Assembly (NCBI RefSeq): GCF_023856365.1
Contig: NC_064533.1
Span: 33,962,118-34,026,117 of the forward strand
Source of the DNA: Brienomyrus brachyistius
Lineage: Eukaryota; Chordata; Actinopteri; Osteoglossiformes; Mormyridae
Length of the DNA stretch: 64,000 nucleotides
Reading direction: 5' to 3'
The notes below the pieces were generated by a model. That model ran no database searches. It was not told the DNA's origin and was given only the letters and a program-made list of their open reading frames with translations. Numbering within the stretch: position 1 is the stretch's first letter; each line of letters opens with the position of its first letter. Both the position numbers and the translations under genes were made by a program. Shown one piece after another: positions 1-10,718 of this stretch.

Positions 1-361
1 CTAAACAGTGAATAAAGCCCACTAATATCCAAATTTGCCTACCGCAGGCATGAATGACTATACCAACGCTAGAGCTGCCTTCACCATCTCCCCAATTACA
101 AGGAAACGAGCTGCTTAGTGTTGCTAATTTTATAATTGCAGGGCAATTCTTATTAAAAGGAGCTTACCGGCAATATAACACAGCTTCCTGTTTGCATGTA
201 TTATGCCTACTGCTGAATCGCCAGCGTACCGTGTCAATTTCTGAGGGACGGTAAAGAGTGCGTCAATTCACCACCTACGCACTCACCCAACTGCTGCCAC
301 CTCTACAGCCGGCGCCAAGAACAGATCCGGTGCCATTCTTACCCATCTGCCCACTATATAT

Positions 362-850
362 ATGGAATTAAGCCCCACCCAAGACAGAGGTAAGCCAATA
401 AGACAAGCTGATCTATACTCCCCACTTGGTTACAGTAGGAATAAGATCCAAGATTGCTGGAATCCTATTGTGTATAAGGTGCTGGATATTCAGGGCACTA
501 CACACATAGTTGAGCCCCTAGAAGGAGGGCCCATTAGGCGAGTCCATAGGTCGGAGATACGTCCTTGTGTTGTCCCTGTCCCTGAGAACGACCAGTAGAC
601 TGTCATCTTCGGATTCAGTCCGCACAGCGGACCAGGGACCAATTGCTGAGAAACCAGAGCTCTTGGTGATTGAGGAAGTCTCGTTACCAAGGTCAGAGCC
701 ATCACCAAATCTGGATGTAGGAGGTGAGGTGGTACATGTATGTTCTGAGCCAAACAATACTGATGCGGTAACACCGAGGGCAGTGTGTCTGGGAGGGGAA
801 ACTGCAGTTAGCCCACCAGTTCCTGCAGTGCGGAGGAGTCTGTGAGCCAC
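362..850 (+). pseudogene. Ty3/gypsy Pol C-terminal (integrase end) relic
   Basis: Residues encoded from 362 to about 598 match the basic C-terminal tail that follows the integrase core in fish Ty3/gypsy Pol proteins. The segment has the arrangement lysine-isoleucine-x-aspartate-x-tryptophan-asparagine-proline, then a short beta-rich stretch ending in a histidine-arginine-serine-glutamate motif. The frame then shifts: 567-845 continues the Pol tail in another frame and stops at a TGA (843-845), beyond which Pol-like tail residues remain readable. With a frameshift and a nonsense codon this is a dead copy. Nothing upstream (1-361) gives a convincing integrase core. It sits just 5' of a probable LTR, the expected order. 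Family membership rests on recalled motif similarity, not a search. Confidence 0.6.
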
Positions 851-1040
851 TGCCGGTATTTATACTAACCCGTATCACCTGCCAAAGCCTGCCTGCAATG
901 CTGTCACTGTGAGTACTGATATGGTATCTCAGGTCCTGACACGTCTGTGTGCTGTGTTGTTCGAGAATGCATTGCAAGAGGCGATAGGATTTTGGTTATT
1001 CAAGCGATCCACGAGGACATTTACATTCTGCAGGGGAGAA

Positions 1041-1505
1041 TGTACATAGGTGGAGAAACACTCCCAGTTTCCTTATTTAATCTGTTGGGGTAGTATCTCT
1101 AAAACGTCGAGTGGCTAGTATTAATTTCAGAGAGCGCCTCTTGCGATAACACACAATTTTGGGGCTGAAGAAGATGGCATGGCGGCTCAGCATGGGTACA
1201 CGGTATAGTTCTGGCAGGTGCACACGGGTCGTCTGGGCCATTCACGGACTAGAATTAACCAGCTTATCTATTTTACCGTGCCTGTTTTGGTCATTTTGAT
1301 TTTGCTGTATGCAACTGGCTGGAGCTAAATGCAATTCTTTTGTTTACCGGATAAACGTTTTAAGTTTTTTTTGTGTATGTTCTTGCTCTGAGTGTTCAAG
1401 AAGGTAGAAAATGTTTTTATTTATTTATTTTTGTGGAATGCTGAGAGTAAAAGAACCCTAATACAGTCATTGTGTCCCGTGTGTTACTGAAGATCCTGGG
1501 CTACA
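1041..1505 (+). mobile_element. Probable Ty3/gypsy 3' LTR (465 bp)
   Basis: A purine-rich tract (caggggagaa, 1031-1040) resembling a polypurine primer site directly precedes a segment that begins TGTACATAGG and ends CTGGGCTACA. This gives the short TGTA/TACA inverted ends usual for LTRs. It follows the Pol tail at the expected distance. No second LTR copy is in the window, so the boundaries are inferred from the ends alone and no target duplication could be checked. Confidence 0.45.
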
Positions 1506-2631
1506 ATTATTTTAAATATGCCCATACTTTATTAATAAGGAATTATGTACTATCAATATAGCCTAAAATTCACATCACAAAATTTTGAGCACATTTCTTA
1601 AATCAGCATTTAAAAGTACATAAAAGACCACTTAGTTGTTTTGTGGAAATTTTTTTATCAACATTATGCGAAATACCCATGTTTTAAACATTTTACAATG
1701 ATTTTAACAAAACTTGCTGTATCTCAGAAACCTTTTGTGATGTGAAAATTTATTTCATTGATCAGCATCACAAAATCTATCTGGCACACCAAAATTATTT
1801 AAAGGAAACAAAAACCTTATAAAATGCGACACGACATGCTCTGATGCAGTGCGTTGCCACACCCACCACATGGTGAAACTCCGTGGGATCCCGGCCAGCA
1901 ATCCCTCAGGCACATACACCGGTCCCACCCTCTGGAAATGGCCATCCATCTGCAGCTGCCAGGAGTTATGTGGTGGTCCACTTGGCCTGGTCTAACCACC
2001 TGGGTGCCGTAACTGACGATCCCTCTCAAAGCAGGTAATGTGCCTCATTCGGAACACCTCTAGCAACCGCTCATTTGACACAAAGTCAAACCAATGGTAC
2101 CCAAGGATTCTCCGAAGAGACACAGTACCAAAGGAGTCCAGTCTTTGTCTCAGCTCACTAGATAGCGTACATGTCTCACCGCCATACATTATGACCTGGA
2201 GCACCAGAACTCTACAGACTTGGACATTCATCCCCTTGCAATGATATCAGGAGCACCACACACCCCTTTCCATTGACCTCATGACCCCCCATGCTCTTCC
2301 AGTCCATCTGCTGACTTTATAGGAAGAGTCAGCAAAGACATGAATGTCGCTGCAGAGGCAGGTAAATCTCTTCGATAAGGTCAAAATTCTCCCCGCAGAC
2401 AGACACACTACTGATGGCTGTGCCTAAGCGGTGATTAAATGCCAGGATCTTGGTCTTTTTCCAGGGCACCCAAAATCCCGGACACTCAGACTCCTTGCTC
2501 AGTCTCACAAGAGCTCCCAATCCCATTGACTCCACTAAGATCGCAGAATTGTTGGCAAAGTCAAGATTAGTAAATCTTTCTTCACCAACGGACACCCCAC
2601 AGCTGCTGGACCCCACAACCCTGCCCAACAC

Positions 2632-3219
2632 CTAGTCCATACTAGCAATGAACAGAGTAAGAGCAAGAACACACCCCTGGTGAACCCCAGAATCAACTGG
2701 GAAGAACACAGATGTTCTCCTTCCACTCTGCACAGAACTCACAGTGCCAGTGTACAGGCCAGCCATGAAGTCCAGCAAGTTCGGGGGGATCCCGCGAAGT
2801 CTCAAGATGTTCCACAGGGCAGCTTGATCAACTGAGTCGAACACTTTACAAAAATCAACAAAGGCTGCAAAGAACCTCTGCCGGTATTCATGCTTGTACT
2901 CGATGAGAACCTTCAGTGCAAGGATACGGTCAATGGTAGACTTCTTAGGCGTAAAACCAGACTTCTCCGGTCGCTTACAGGCAAGTACGTGATCACAGAT
3001 CCTGTTAATGATGACCCTAGCAAGGACCTTACCTGGCACTGAAAGCAGTGTTATCCCCCTGTAGTTGCCGCAATCCAGGCGATCACCCTTCCCTTTCCAA
3101 ATGTCCCGTTTTCCAGTCAGTTGGGATGATGCCTGACTCCCAAATGGAAGCAAAGATTGCCTGCAATGCCAGGAGGACAGCCATACCACCAGCCCAGAGA
3201 AGTTCACCCCGGATACCAC
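2632..3219 (-). pseudogene. LINE reverse transcriptase fragment
   Basis: This is the longest open piece of the LINE, about 195 codons. It covers RT blocks 1-4: the asparagine-tyrosine-arginine-glycine-isoleucine block, a serine-glycine-phenylalanine-threonine block, the first catalytic aspartate in the alanine-phenylalanine-valine-aspartate box, and the glycine-valine-histidine-glutamine-glycine-cysteine-valine-leucine box. The next conserved box lies in another frame downstream on the same strand (2631-2330), so a frameshift separates the two halves. The first ~35 codons look unlike RT and are probably out-of-frame read-in. Confidence 0.75.
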
Positions 3220-3766
3220 AGATCCCTGCAGCCTTCCCTAACCCAGCTGATTCACCACAGTGAGATTGGGAGGTTCACAGCTGATTGGAGGATCAGCTTC
3301 GAGAACCTTAGACCCAGAGATGTTTAACAGCAGGAGGGTCAGCTTTAAAAAACTGCTCAAAGTAGTCGGGCCAGCGGGTCACAACTGCAGTGTCATCCTT
3401 AAGGACCATTCCATCATCCGATCTGACTGCAAGACTTCGAGGAACAGATTCAAATGTATCGTAAATCTTTGATTCCTCTGTAGCAGGATGTGGGTCAGTA
3501 GACCAAAGATGGTGTGTTACCTGCTCAGAGATTTGTCTAACAAATGCCTCTTATCTGCCCTCAGAGCCTCACAGCCGTCCTTCTCAGTTACCGGTACCGA
3601 CTGGAGTTGCCACCAAGTCATGTGCTGCGACTCCTCTCGATAATACTCAGGGTGCCCTGTGAGATGAAGCACCTCCTTCTGGGGACACTGCTAACACCAA
3701 CACAACCCTCTGCAACCTACAGGGTCTTATCATGGAAGGTCTCCCACATCACAGTAGAGTCAGCAG

Positions 3767-4204
3767 TCACACCTCAGCCTGCAAGTTCCTCACAGAAAAG
3801 TAATCAGAAACAGCTTGAACTTGGAGTCTGGCTAAGTCCAGCCTCATTCTCCTAGCAGGTGGTAGCCTACTGGGTCTAAGCTGAATCTTCAGAGTGGCAA
3901 CAACAAGTCTGTGGTCAGATTTCATAAACTGTGCATTTCTGTAGACCCTGCAGTTCTGCAGTAGCCTCCAGTGTCTGCCCATAAAGATGCGATTGATCTC
4001 CTTTGTACCACCAATATTGGAGTACCAAGTCCAATGATGCGGCTCAGGGCGTCGCCTCAAACTGGGACTGAAGTGTTGCCATGCAGCAGGTGACGCCTCA
4101 GCACCAGACCAGCCCCGATCCCCAACAGGCCTGACCCTATTTGCTCTCCGACAATTTTGGCTCTGAGGATGGGGTTCCCAAAGGCTTTCCCCCATACCCA
4201 TCAT
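3767..4204 (-). pseudogene. LINE AP-endonuclease C-terminal fragment
   Basis: The segment encodes the tail of an exonuclease-endonuclease-phosphatase domain. It has a histidine-histidine-tryptophan-threonine-tryptophan box, an isoleucine-asparagine-arginine-isoleucine box where functional copies usually have isoleucine-aspartate-histidine-isoleucine, and the terminal SDHRLVVATL motif. It precedes the RT on the same strand, as in LINE ORF2. The N-terminal half of the domain is missing or unreadable. Confidence 0.7.
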
Positions 4205-4339
4205 GGTGTGTGCAGTCTTCCTGTGGGTGGCTGCAGCAGAGATACTCCCGTGCGGAGCAGAAGAATATCATGCATGTTTGAAATCTAGCTGTGAGTTGTT
4301 TTATGGTGGCTGGAGTGCCAATCCCGCCACCAACTCCCA

Positions 4340-5400
4340 AAATTTGTTTCCCTGCAACCGCTTGCAGGGCCGGATGCAGTTTAATGTCATACCCAGGACA
4401 GATAATAAATAATCACAGCTTAAATATTCAGAACATACTATGTTAGGCTCACTAGAGGTAAAGTTGGACCAGCTTTGAAATTGGTTGGACATTCCCTGTA
4501 AAAGACTGCAAATCTGGTGCCCACTTAGAGCAAGACAAACCCAACCTGTGCTGTACAAAGAAACTGCACACAACATAGGACACGCCACCAACTTTCACAA
4601 ACCGGTGCACTTCCCAACCCGTCGCAGACTCTCAGGTTCCCGTCATATAACCTGAGGCGTTTGCCTAGAATTAACCCTCTGGAGTTGACTGCATTGTCGA
4701 CGGTGCTGCGTATCTTTCTCGTGTAATTCAATTCATAACTCACTGAAATCGTATTGTAGAAACATGAAAAAACGCTGACTAAATCTGTAATCTGTCATTT
4801 TCAAAATGTCAATTGTTGGAAGTATTAATGTTTTTAAAATTAGGTTAAATCGGCAAAAAAGTAAACCATGGTAATTAGCATGGTAATTAGATGAACAACG
4901 CAACGGTGAAACGCGATCCAGATTCATCCCCATCAGCGCCATAAAAAGGGGGGGGGGGGGGGATGTGGCCAGGTGTGAATGGCTCCAGCATACACATGGA
5001 AGTTGTTACATATTCAATGCACGGAGCCCAGAAATAGTGATATGAGTTAGGTTTTTCTTATTTATTTATCCAACTGTACGTTGCAACTGCACCATTTTAA
5101 TCATCTTCATGTAACCAAGACTTTGGTGATCAGATATCTGGGATCAAAACAAACTGCCACCATTGCTTACTATGTACTTTTATAATGTTTCTGTAAGTGT
5201 TCCAAACTGCATTTTGCAATGTCTATAGTTTGATGTCAAATTACAAACTTCACATAAATCTGACATATTTACAAAGTACACTAAGATTAAGATGAGTTTA
5301 ATGCCAAAACAAATACATAAGAAATAATTTATTTGCCATGAATTAAGTTTATGATATTGAATGAAATGTGCGATTGTGCCCCAATCAGTGAAAGTGTGTT
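4340..5400. other. No gene seen; G homopolymer
   Basis: No coding or repeat structure was recognised. A run of about 14 G residues lies near 4949-4962, and AT-rich sequence follows. Open frames here are short and lack any family resemblance. Confidence 0.5.
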
Positions 5401-5409
5401 CCCTACCCC

Positions 5410-5883
5410 TAGACCCCAGAGGGTTAATGCTGCAGCATTCGAAGCCATTTTGGACAATATCATGCTCCCAACTTTGTGGGAACAGCCTTCCTGTTACGAC
5501 ATGACTGCGCACCAGTGCACAAAGCAGGGTCCACAAGGACATGGATGAGCAAGTCTGGTGTGGAGGAACTTGACTGGCCTGCACAGACCCTGACCTCAAC
5601 CTGATAGAACACCTTTGGGATGAATTAGAGCAGAGACTGCGAGCCAGGCCTTCTCATCCAACATCAGTGCCTGACCTCACAAATGCTACCCCAGATGAAT
5701 GGTTAAAAATTCCCATGCACACACTCCTAAACCTTGTGGACAGCCTTCTCAGAAGAGTTGAAGCTGTTATAGCTCCAAAGGATGGGCCAACTCCATATTA
5801 AAGCCTATGTATTTAGAATGGGATGTCATTAAAGTTCATGCGTGTGTAAAGGCAGGTGTCCCAATACTTTTGGCAATATACAG
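5410..5883 (+). mobile_element. Tc1/mariner fragment, 3' half
   Basis: The sequence encodes a broken C-terminal transposase with the DLNxIEHLWDELEQ block that carries the third catalytic acid of Tc1 enzymes. It ends with a terminal repeat (ccaatacttttggcaatata then cag) followed by TA at 5884-5885. The 5' half and the other terminal repeat are missing. The same family recurs at 10120-10436 and 12058-13236. Confidence 0.8.
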
Positions 5884-5885
5884 TA

Positions 5886-7035
5886 GTGTATGTAGGGACT
5901 GACTGCAGTTTCTTTTTTGGTCTTTTTATTTCAGTGTACTGTACATGTTGGCTCGGGAAATTATGGGAATGGATTGTACTTTTGTTTTCATCCAGGAAAG
6001 ATAGACTGAATTTGTGGAGTTAGTTTTTATTTTGTTGATTTGGCGTGAGTCATTCCTGAGTCCAGAAAATACACTGTGGTGCCAGTAATCTCTGTAAATA
6101 CACGTCTGGGTTTACTATACTACTCTGACTTCTGTTCCACACACACACCTATTCTGTTTCACCCCAAACCCCTAAACTAGGGGATTATAACAGAGTTCAG
6201 AAACCTAACAGCTTTGTTTTCTTGTTCTTTACAAGATGCAAATCCTAGAACAGACAGTGGCAAATAGGTATGCCCTGAATGGTGTATGCCATTGATTCTA
6301 GTTCTACTGCCTGTCAGTCTTTATTCCTTATTGTCAGGCTCAGTCTTGGCAGCCAGGGGCATCACATGGATACCCTGGCTGATTCAGGGGGCCCAACACT
6401 TTATAGGGGTCCCAATACCTACTGTCAGGGGCCTTCCAATCAGTAAATTCTATCTATCTCGTGTTTCTTCAGATTGAAAGTGCCAATCCAAGCAGGGAGA
6501 CCATGGTGAAATCTTGTCAGTGGGCCCAGAATTTCTAGTTATGCCCCAGGACTACAGTACCTAAATTCAGCTGCTAGGTGGAGCTCAAGTGTTGAGGACG
6601 AGATCCTGAACAAAAACAGGCCGAGCAAACCACAAGCTGCATCCAAGACAGTAAACTAACTTTAACCCTAAAACCACAACAGACAGAATAAAATCCAAAT
6701 ACCATCATGAAATTGATATAAAAGATAAAGATCTAAAAACAGGGATCTAGATCACCAAGCTAAATGTGATTATATCCAAGACTAAGCAGAAAAGTATTAA
6801 CCAGAACAGCTAAACCAGAAACAGTTCCTGGGTATTTCAGTCACTCGTTGTCCTGCTTCCTATTTATCATTTCCTCATTTTCCAGCCAGCCGGGTGGAAT
6901 TTCACAACACATGTTCACTTTTATTCCTTTGAACTTGGAGAAAGTGCCACAGAGGAACACCAGTGGCCAATGGTTAGGGTTACCATATTGAGTGAGCTGT
7001 ATCTGGGACCTGAATATTAATGAGTTTTCATGTTC
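5886..7035. other. No gene seen; A-rich stretch
   Basis: No reading frame of note. About 6570-6850 is A-rich with many 'aaac/acaaa' words, like the stretches at 28090-28560 and 40010-40670, and may be an old unclassified interspersed repeat. The remainder looks unique. Confidence 0.4.
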
Positions 7036-7625
7036 ACCGTAGTAGTGTTGTAGTACGCAAGACCAGTCTTGGTCTCAAGACCACTTTCTTGCGGTCTTGG
7101 TATCATCTCGCAATTAACTTTATTTTTGACTCTGTCTTGTCTTGGGTTTATTTCAAGGCCAGTCAATGCCACTCATCAAAATGCCTCAATATTTATCACA
7201 ATGGCTTAATATCCATGTCTGTTAACACAGTACTGTGTCTGGGTGTAAAACATCCTGCTTCAAAGCTCAAATGCAACCAATAAGGTGCATCATATTTGAA
7301 AAAATGTTACATTTATACAGAAACATTTATACAGAAATTTTAGGAAAAACATCTATGGTTCAAATTATACTGTTTCACAAATTCTAGGCCATACTGCCTA
7401 GCCTCAAGGTACTGTAGTGCCTATGCTCCACATTGTATAGTGTGTCGATTTATGTAGACTGAAACAATAGTCTGTTTCTGATCTTGACTTCGTCTAACTC
7501 TGCCTTGGACTTGGTCTTGTCTCAGTCTCGCCCTGTTTTGGTCTTGGTCTTTTCTCAGTCTCGCCCTGTCTCAGCCTTGTCTCAATATACTCTTGTCTCG
7601 GTTTAGGTGGTCTTCACTACGAGGT
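7036..7625. repeat. 'gtcttggtctc' repeat, possible non-autonomous element
   Basis: The segment opens with tagtgttgtagtacgcaaga and closes with a partial inverted match (ggtggtcttcactacgagg). The ends are packed with variants of tcttgtctcagtctcg. This resembles a repeat seen widely in fish genomes whose ends fold back on each other. The class is not established and no clear target duplication was found. Confidence 0.45.
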
Positions 7626-8590
7626 AGCGCTTCTCTCATGAATACTGATGACTTTTCAAGTTTACTGGCCAATTAGGTAGCACTTCTCCCCAAACATATG
7701 ATAACCTTACAGTTAACTCTTGTTTTACAATCTGCACACAACCGACACAATATACGAGTACCCAAAAAAAGTTAAGTTAAAGTTAAGTACAAAAAAACTA
7801 AGTTAAAGTTTGTTAAACTTGAAGTAAACAACACGGTTCACTGTTTGCATGAAAATAAAAGTGTCAAAGTGCCTATGGCTTCCGGAAGTTGACATCACTC
7901 GTGGGCAATGTGACACGTAGGGATGTGCATATCATTTAATTTTTAAAGTAAACGAGCCTTGCAAATACTGTGTGATGATACTGAGTGGCTTGGTCGTATA
8001 TTGATAATTGGTACCTTTTCCTCCACTTGGTACTCCACTGTAACTTAGGTCATACGGGATGCAGCATTAATACTGGACAAAGTGCTAGTTTTTGAAAAAC
8101 CACCTGGATGCCTGGACAGGGGCTCAAAATGAGGATGTCTGGGGAAACTAGGACTTATGGTAACCCTACCAATGGTGATTAATGTGGGAAAGAACACAGC
8201 CGACCCCAAGTGAAAGTCATGAACATTAATGTTTTTGGCAGTTAATCCTGCCTTGTGTCTGCCATCCAGCCAAGTCTGAAATATGTGACTACGAGTCTAT
8301 CCATCCAATCATTACTGCTTAAGCAAAAACTACAGTTTGAAGCACGATATCCCGGCAGGTGCCAAAAACATTTAACATGTTATAAGCTTTTGTGTATTCT
8401 CCATTTAGACAAAGCGTACACAAATCTTACATAGACTTCCATTGAAGCATGGCATCAATGGGCATCTATCTGCTGTATTTATACTTGTTTTAAAAGGAAA
8501 ATTAATGTATATGCTGTCAAAAGCAGCTTCCATGAAATGATTTTTTTCGGGGGCTTGGTCCCTTAACTCCAGTGAAAGGAACTCTTAATT
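7626..8590. other. No gene seen; short direct repeats of agttaaagttaagt
   Basis: Between 7765 and 7825 the words agttaagttaaagttaagt recur several times, giving a small internally repetitive patch. The rest is AT-rich, with no frame above about 60 codons that resembles a protein. Confidence 0.4.
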
Positions 8591-9168
8591 AGAGGCCGAG
8601 CCGGTCTTTTACCGTAACTCAGCGTGTGTGCGCCTCAGAGGCCGAGCCGGTCTTTTACCGTAACTCAGCGTGTGTGCGCCTCAGAGGCCGAGCCGGTCTT
8701 TTACCGTAACTCAGCGTGTGTGCGCCTCAGAGGCCGAGCCGGTCTTTTACCGTAACTCAGCGTGTGTGCGCCTCAGAGGCCGAGCCGGTCTTTTACCGTA
8801 ACTCAGCGTGTGTGCGCCTCAGAGGCCGAGCCGGTCCTTGCCGTAACTCCGCGTGTGTGCGCCTCAGAGGCCGAGCCGGTCTTTTACCGTAACTCAGCGT
8901 GTGTGCGCCTCAGAGGCCGAGCCGGTCTTTTACCGTAACTCAGCGTGTGTGCGCCTCAGAGGCCGAGCCGGTCTTTTACCGTAACTCAGCGTGTGTGCGC
9001 CTCAGAGGCCGAGCCGGTCCTTGCCGTAACTCAGCGTGTGTGCGCCTCAGAGGCCGAGCCGGTCTTTTACCGTAACTCAGCGTGTGTGCGCCTCAGAGGC
9101 CGAGCCGGTCCTTGCCGTAACTCCGCATGTGCACCTTAGAGGCTGAGCCGGTATTCACCGTAACTCAA
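8591..9168. repeat. 46-bp CpG-bearing minisatellite, about 12.5 copies
   Basis: The unit begins agaggccgagccggtctttt and runs 46 bp; unit starts at 8591 and 8637 show the period. Two variants alternate, one with tcttttaccg and one with a shorter tccttgccg. Each unit holds about five CpG dinucleotides in otherwise AT-rich DNA. The last unit is degenerate. Because 46 is not a multiple of three, the reading frame cycles, so apparent open frames here are artefacts. It lies about 1.5 kb upstream of the MARCO-like TATA box. Confidence 0.95.
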
Positions 9169-10119
9169 CTTGGGCAGTTGCATTGGGTCTTGGAGAAATG
9201 GGGTCGAGTCAGAGGCTGCAAGAGAGTGTTAGAAATAAACCCAGTCTACGGGAAACATGCAGAGGTTAGCAAAGTCAGACAGCCAAGAAGTAATCAAAAC
9301 ACAGTTTATTCACAATTACAAGACACATCAATTTAACCAAATATAACATTCATGTAATTTTAACATGGGGCCACAATTCCTAAACTATACCATCCAATCA
9401 AAAACAATACAACAATTACATACTTCAGCTGAGTGGACACAGAGTAACTGCAGAAAATATCTGATCACAGATGTAGGTTCACGCAGCACTATGTGGGAGC
9501 TCTGATTACAGAGTGTCTCCCTTTGGTACTCTGGAGCTCTTCCTTATGTATTCCAAACCAAGTGACAAATATTGACAAAATATTGTGATTGATTATTTTA
9601 GGGACTGTTTTGATCCTGTGTGTGTGTCCTGGAGAACTGTTGATCTTACCAATTCTCAGACCCTCAGCCAATCGAATTACTTTAGGAGGAATGTGAGAAT
9701 TCCTTTGTTCTATCAGGTGATAAGATCCTCCACTTTGGTGGATTTAGTCTTACTTTCTATATTTCTCTTAAGTGAGAACATACTGTGTTAAGGTTGAGAG
9801 TATTATGCCCGTTGTACTGTGACCATTCAAACGAGACCAAACATGGGTGTATGTGTCCCTGATATTAGTCTGGGGTAACACCTCCTGTGTTAGAATGAGG
9901 TAGTGAATGTAGGATGCGTCTGTGTCTTGAGCCAGTCAGACCTTGTCACTGGAATTTGGCTGCGGGGTTCTGGCCACCCAGTGGGGGTGAGGTGTCCCTT
10001 TTTATGTAGTGATTGGGTGATTTGGGTCACGTCTTGTCGGAGCCAGTGCACCTTTGCCTTAGGACACTGGGTGGAACATTGCAGGCTTCCCAAAGCTCAG
10101 ACCAACGGGGCCTGTGGCC
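9169..10119. other. No gene seen
   Basis: This is mixed-composition sequence with no protein-like frame, RNA gene or recognised repeat. Confidence 0.4.
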
Positions 10120-10436
10120 TTACATGGACATGGATGAGCGAGTCTGGTGTGGAGGAACTTGACTGGCCTGCACAGAGCCCTGACCTCAACCCGATATAAC
10201 ACCTTTGGGATGAATTAGAGTGCCTGACCTCACAAATGCTTTCATGGAAGAATGGTTAAAAATTGCTATAAACACACCCCTAAACCTTACAGACAGCCTC
10301 CCAGAAGAGTTGAAGCTGTTATAGCTGCAAAGGGTGGGCCAACTCCATATTAAAGCCTACGTTTTAAGAATAGGATGTCATTAAAGTTCACGTGTGTGTT
10401 AAGGCAATACTTTTAGCAATATACACTATGTATGTC
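10120..10436 (+). mobile_element. Tc1/mariner 3' fragment upstream of MARCO
   Basis: The sequence is nearly the same as the 3' end of the Tc1 copy at 5410-5883. It has the MDERVWCGGTWLACTEP-type segment, the DLNP-I block interrupted by a stop, an internal deletion, and a degenerate terminal repeat ending near 10436 (caatacttttagcaatatac). It ends about 215 bp 5' of the TATA box, so it forms part of the immediate promoter flank of the receptor gene. Confidence 0.75.
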
Positions 10437-10651
10437 GAAATGGGCAATTCTTGTTTGATTTTGCGTGTTGTGTATAGATTTATATGATGCCTCTGTACTT
10501 AAAAACAAAGTAATCTGAATCTTTATATGAATGTTTAATGTGCACGTTTGGTCTTACTTCTGCATTTCAATTTCGATGACAGAAACCATAAAACAAAAAA
10601 TGCAGAGGTAGGGGATTTTTTGTTTAGTTCAGCAGTATGGGCACCTCATCG

Positions 10652-10659
10652 TATATAAG
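10652..10659 (+). promoter_or_regulatory. Candidate TATA box of the MARCO-like gene
   Basis: tatataag, 60 bp upstream of the start codon at 10719, would place transcription start near 10680 with a short 5' leader. It is supported only by sequence and position. Confidence 0.5.
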
Positions 10660-10718
10660 AAGGACCAGAGTCGAAAATAAGATCTTATTGAAGTGACAGA
10701 CTGAACGGGAACAAAATC

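Larger units (their letters stand above)
1755..4330 (-). mobile_element. Decayed LINE (endonuclease plus reverse transcriptase), 5'-truncated
   Basis: On the - strand the parts occur in LINE order. The end of an AP-type endonuclease (4204-3767) includes the serine-aspartate-histidine-arginine-leucine-valine motif. The reverse transcriptase fingers/palm (about 3150-2632) contains a GNYRGITLLSVPGKVLARVI block and a conserved aspartate in the 'FAAFVDF' box. The second palm box (2631-2330) follows, and a C-terminal thumb/connection piece (2231-1990) contains a YGGETCTL-type motif. The parts lie in different frames and several stops intervene. The catalytic FADD box reads FANN (about 2550), so the enzyme would be dead even without the frameshifts. 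The clade (I/Nimb, RTE or another) was not settled. Confidence 0.8.

Noticed and set aside
3544..3855. 103-codon + strand frame
   Set aside because: It lies antisense to the LINE and is a shadow of its endonuclease-RT region.
8591..9168. CRISPR-like regular repeats
   Set aside because: Units are contiguous 46-bp tandem copies with no unique spacers, in a vertebrate genome; this is a minisatellite.
8945..9336. Small proteins encoded across the minisatellite
   Set aside because: The 46-bp period is not a multiple of three, so the frames are products of the tandem repeat and have no independent support.
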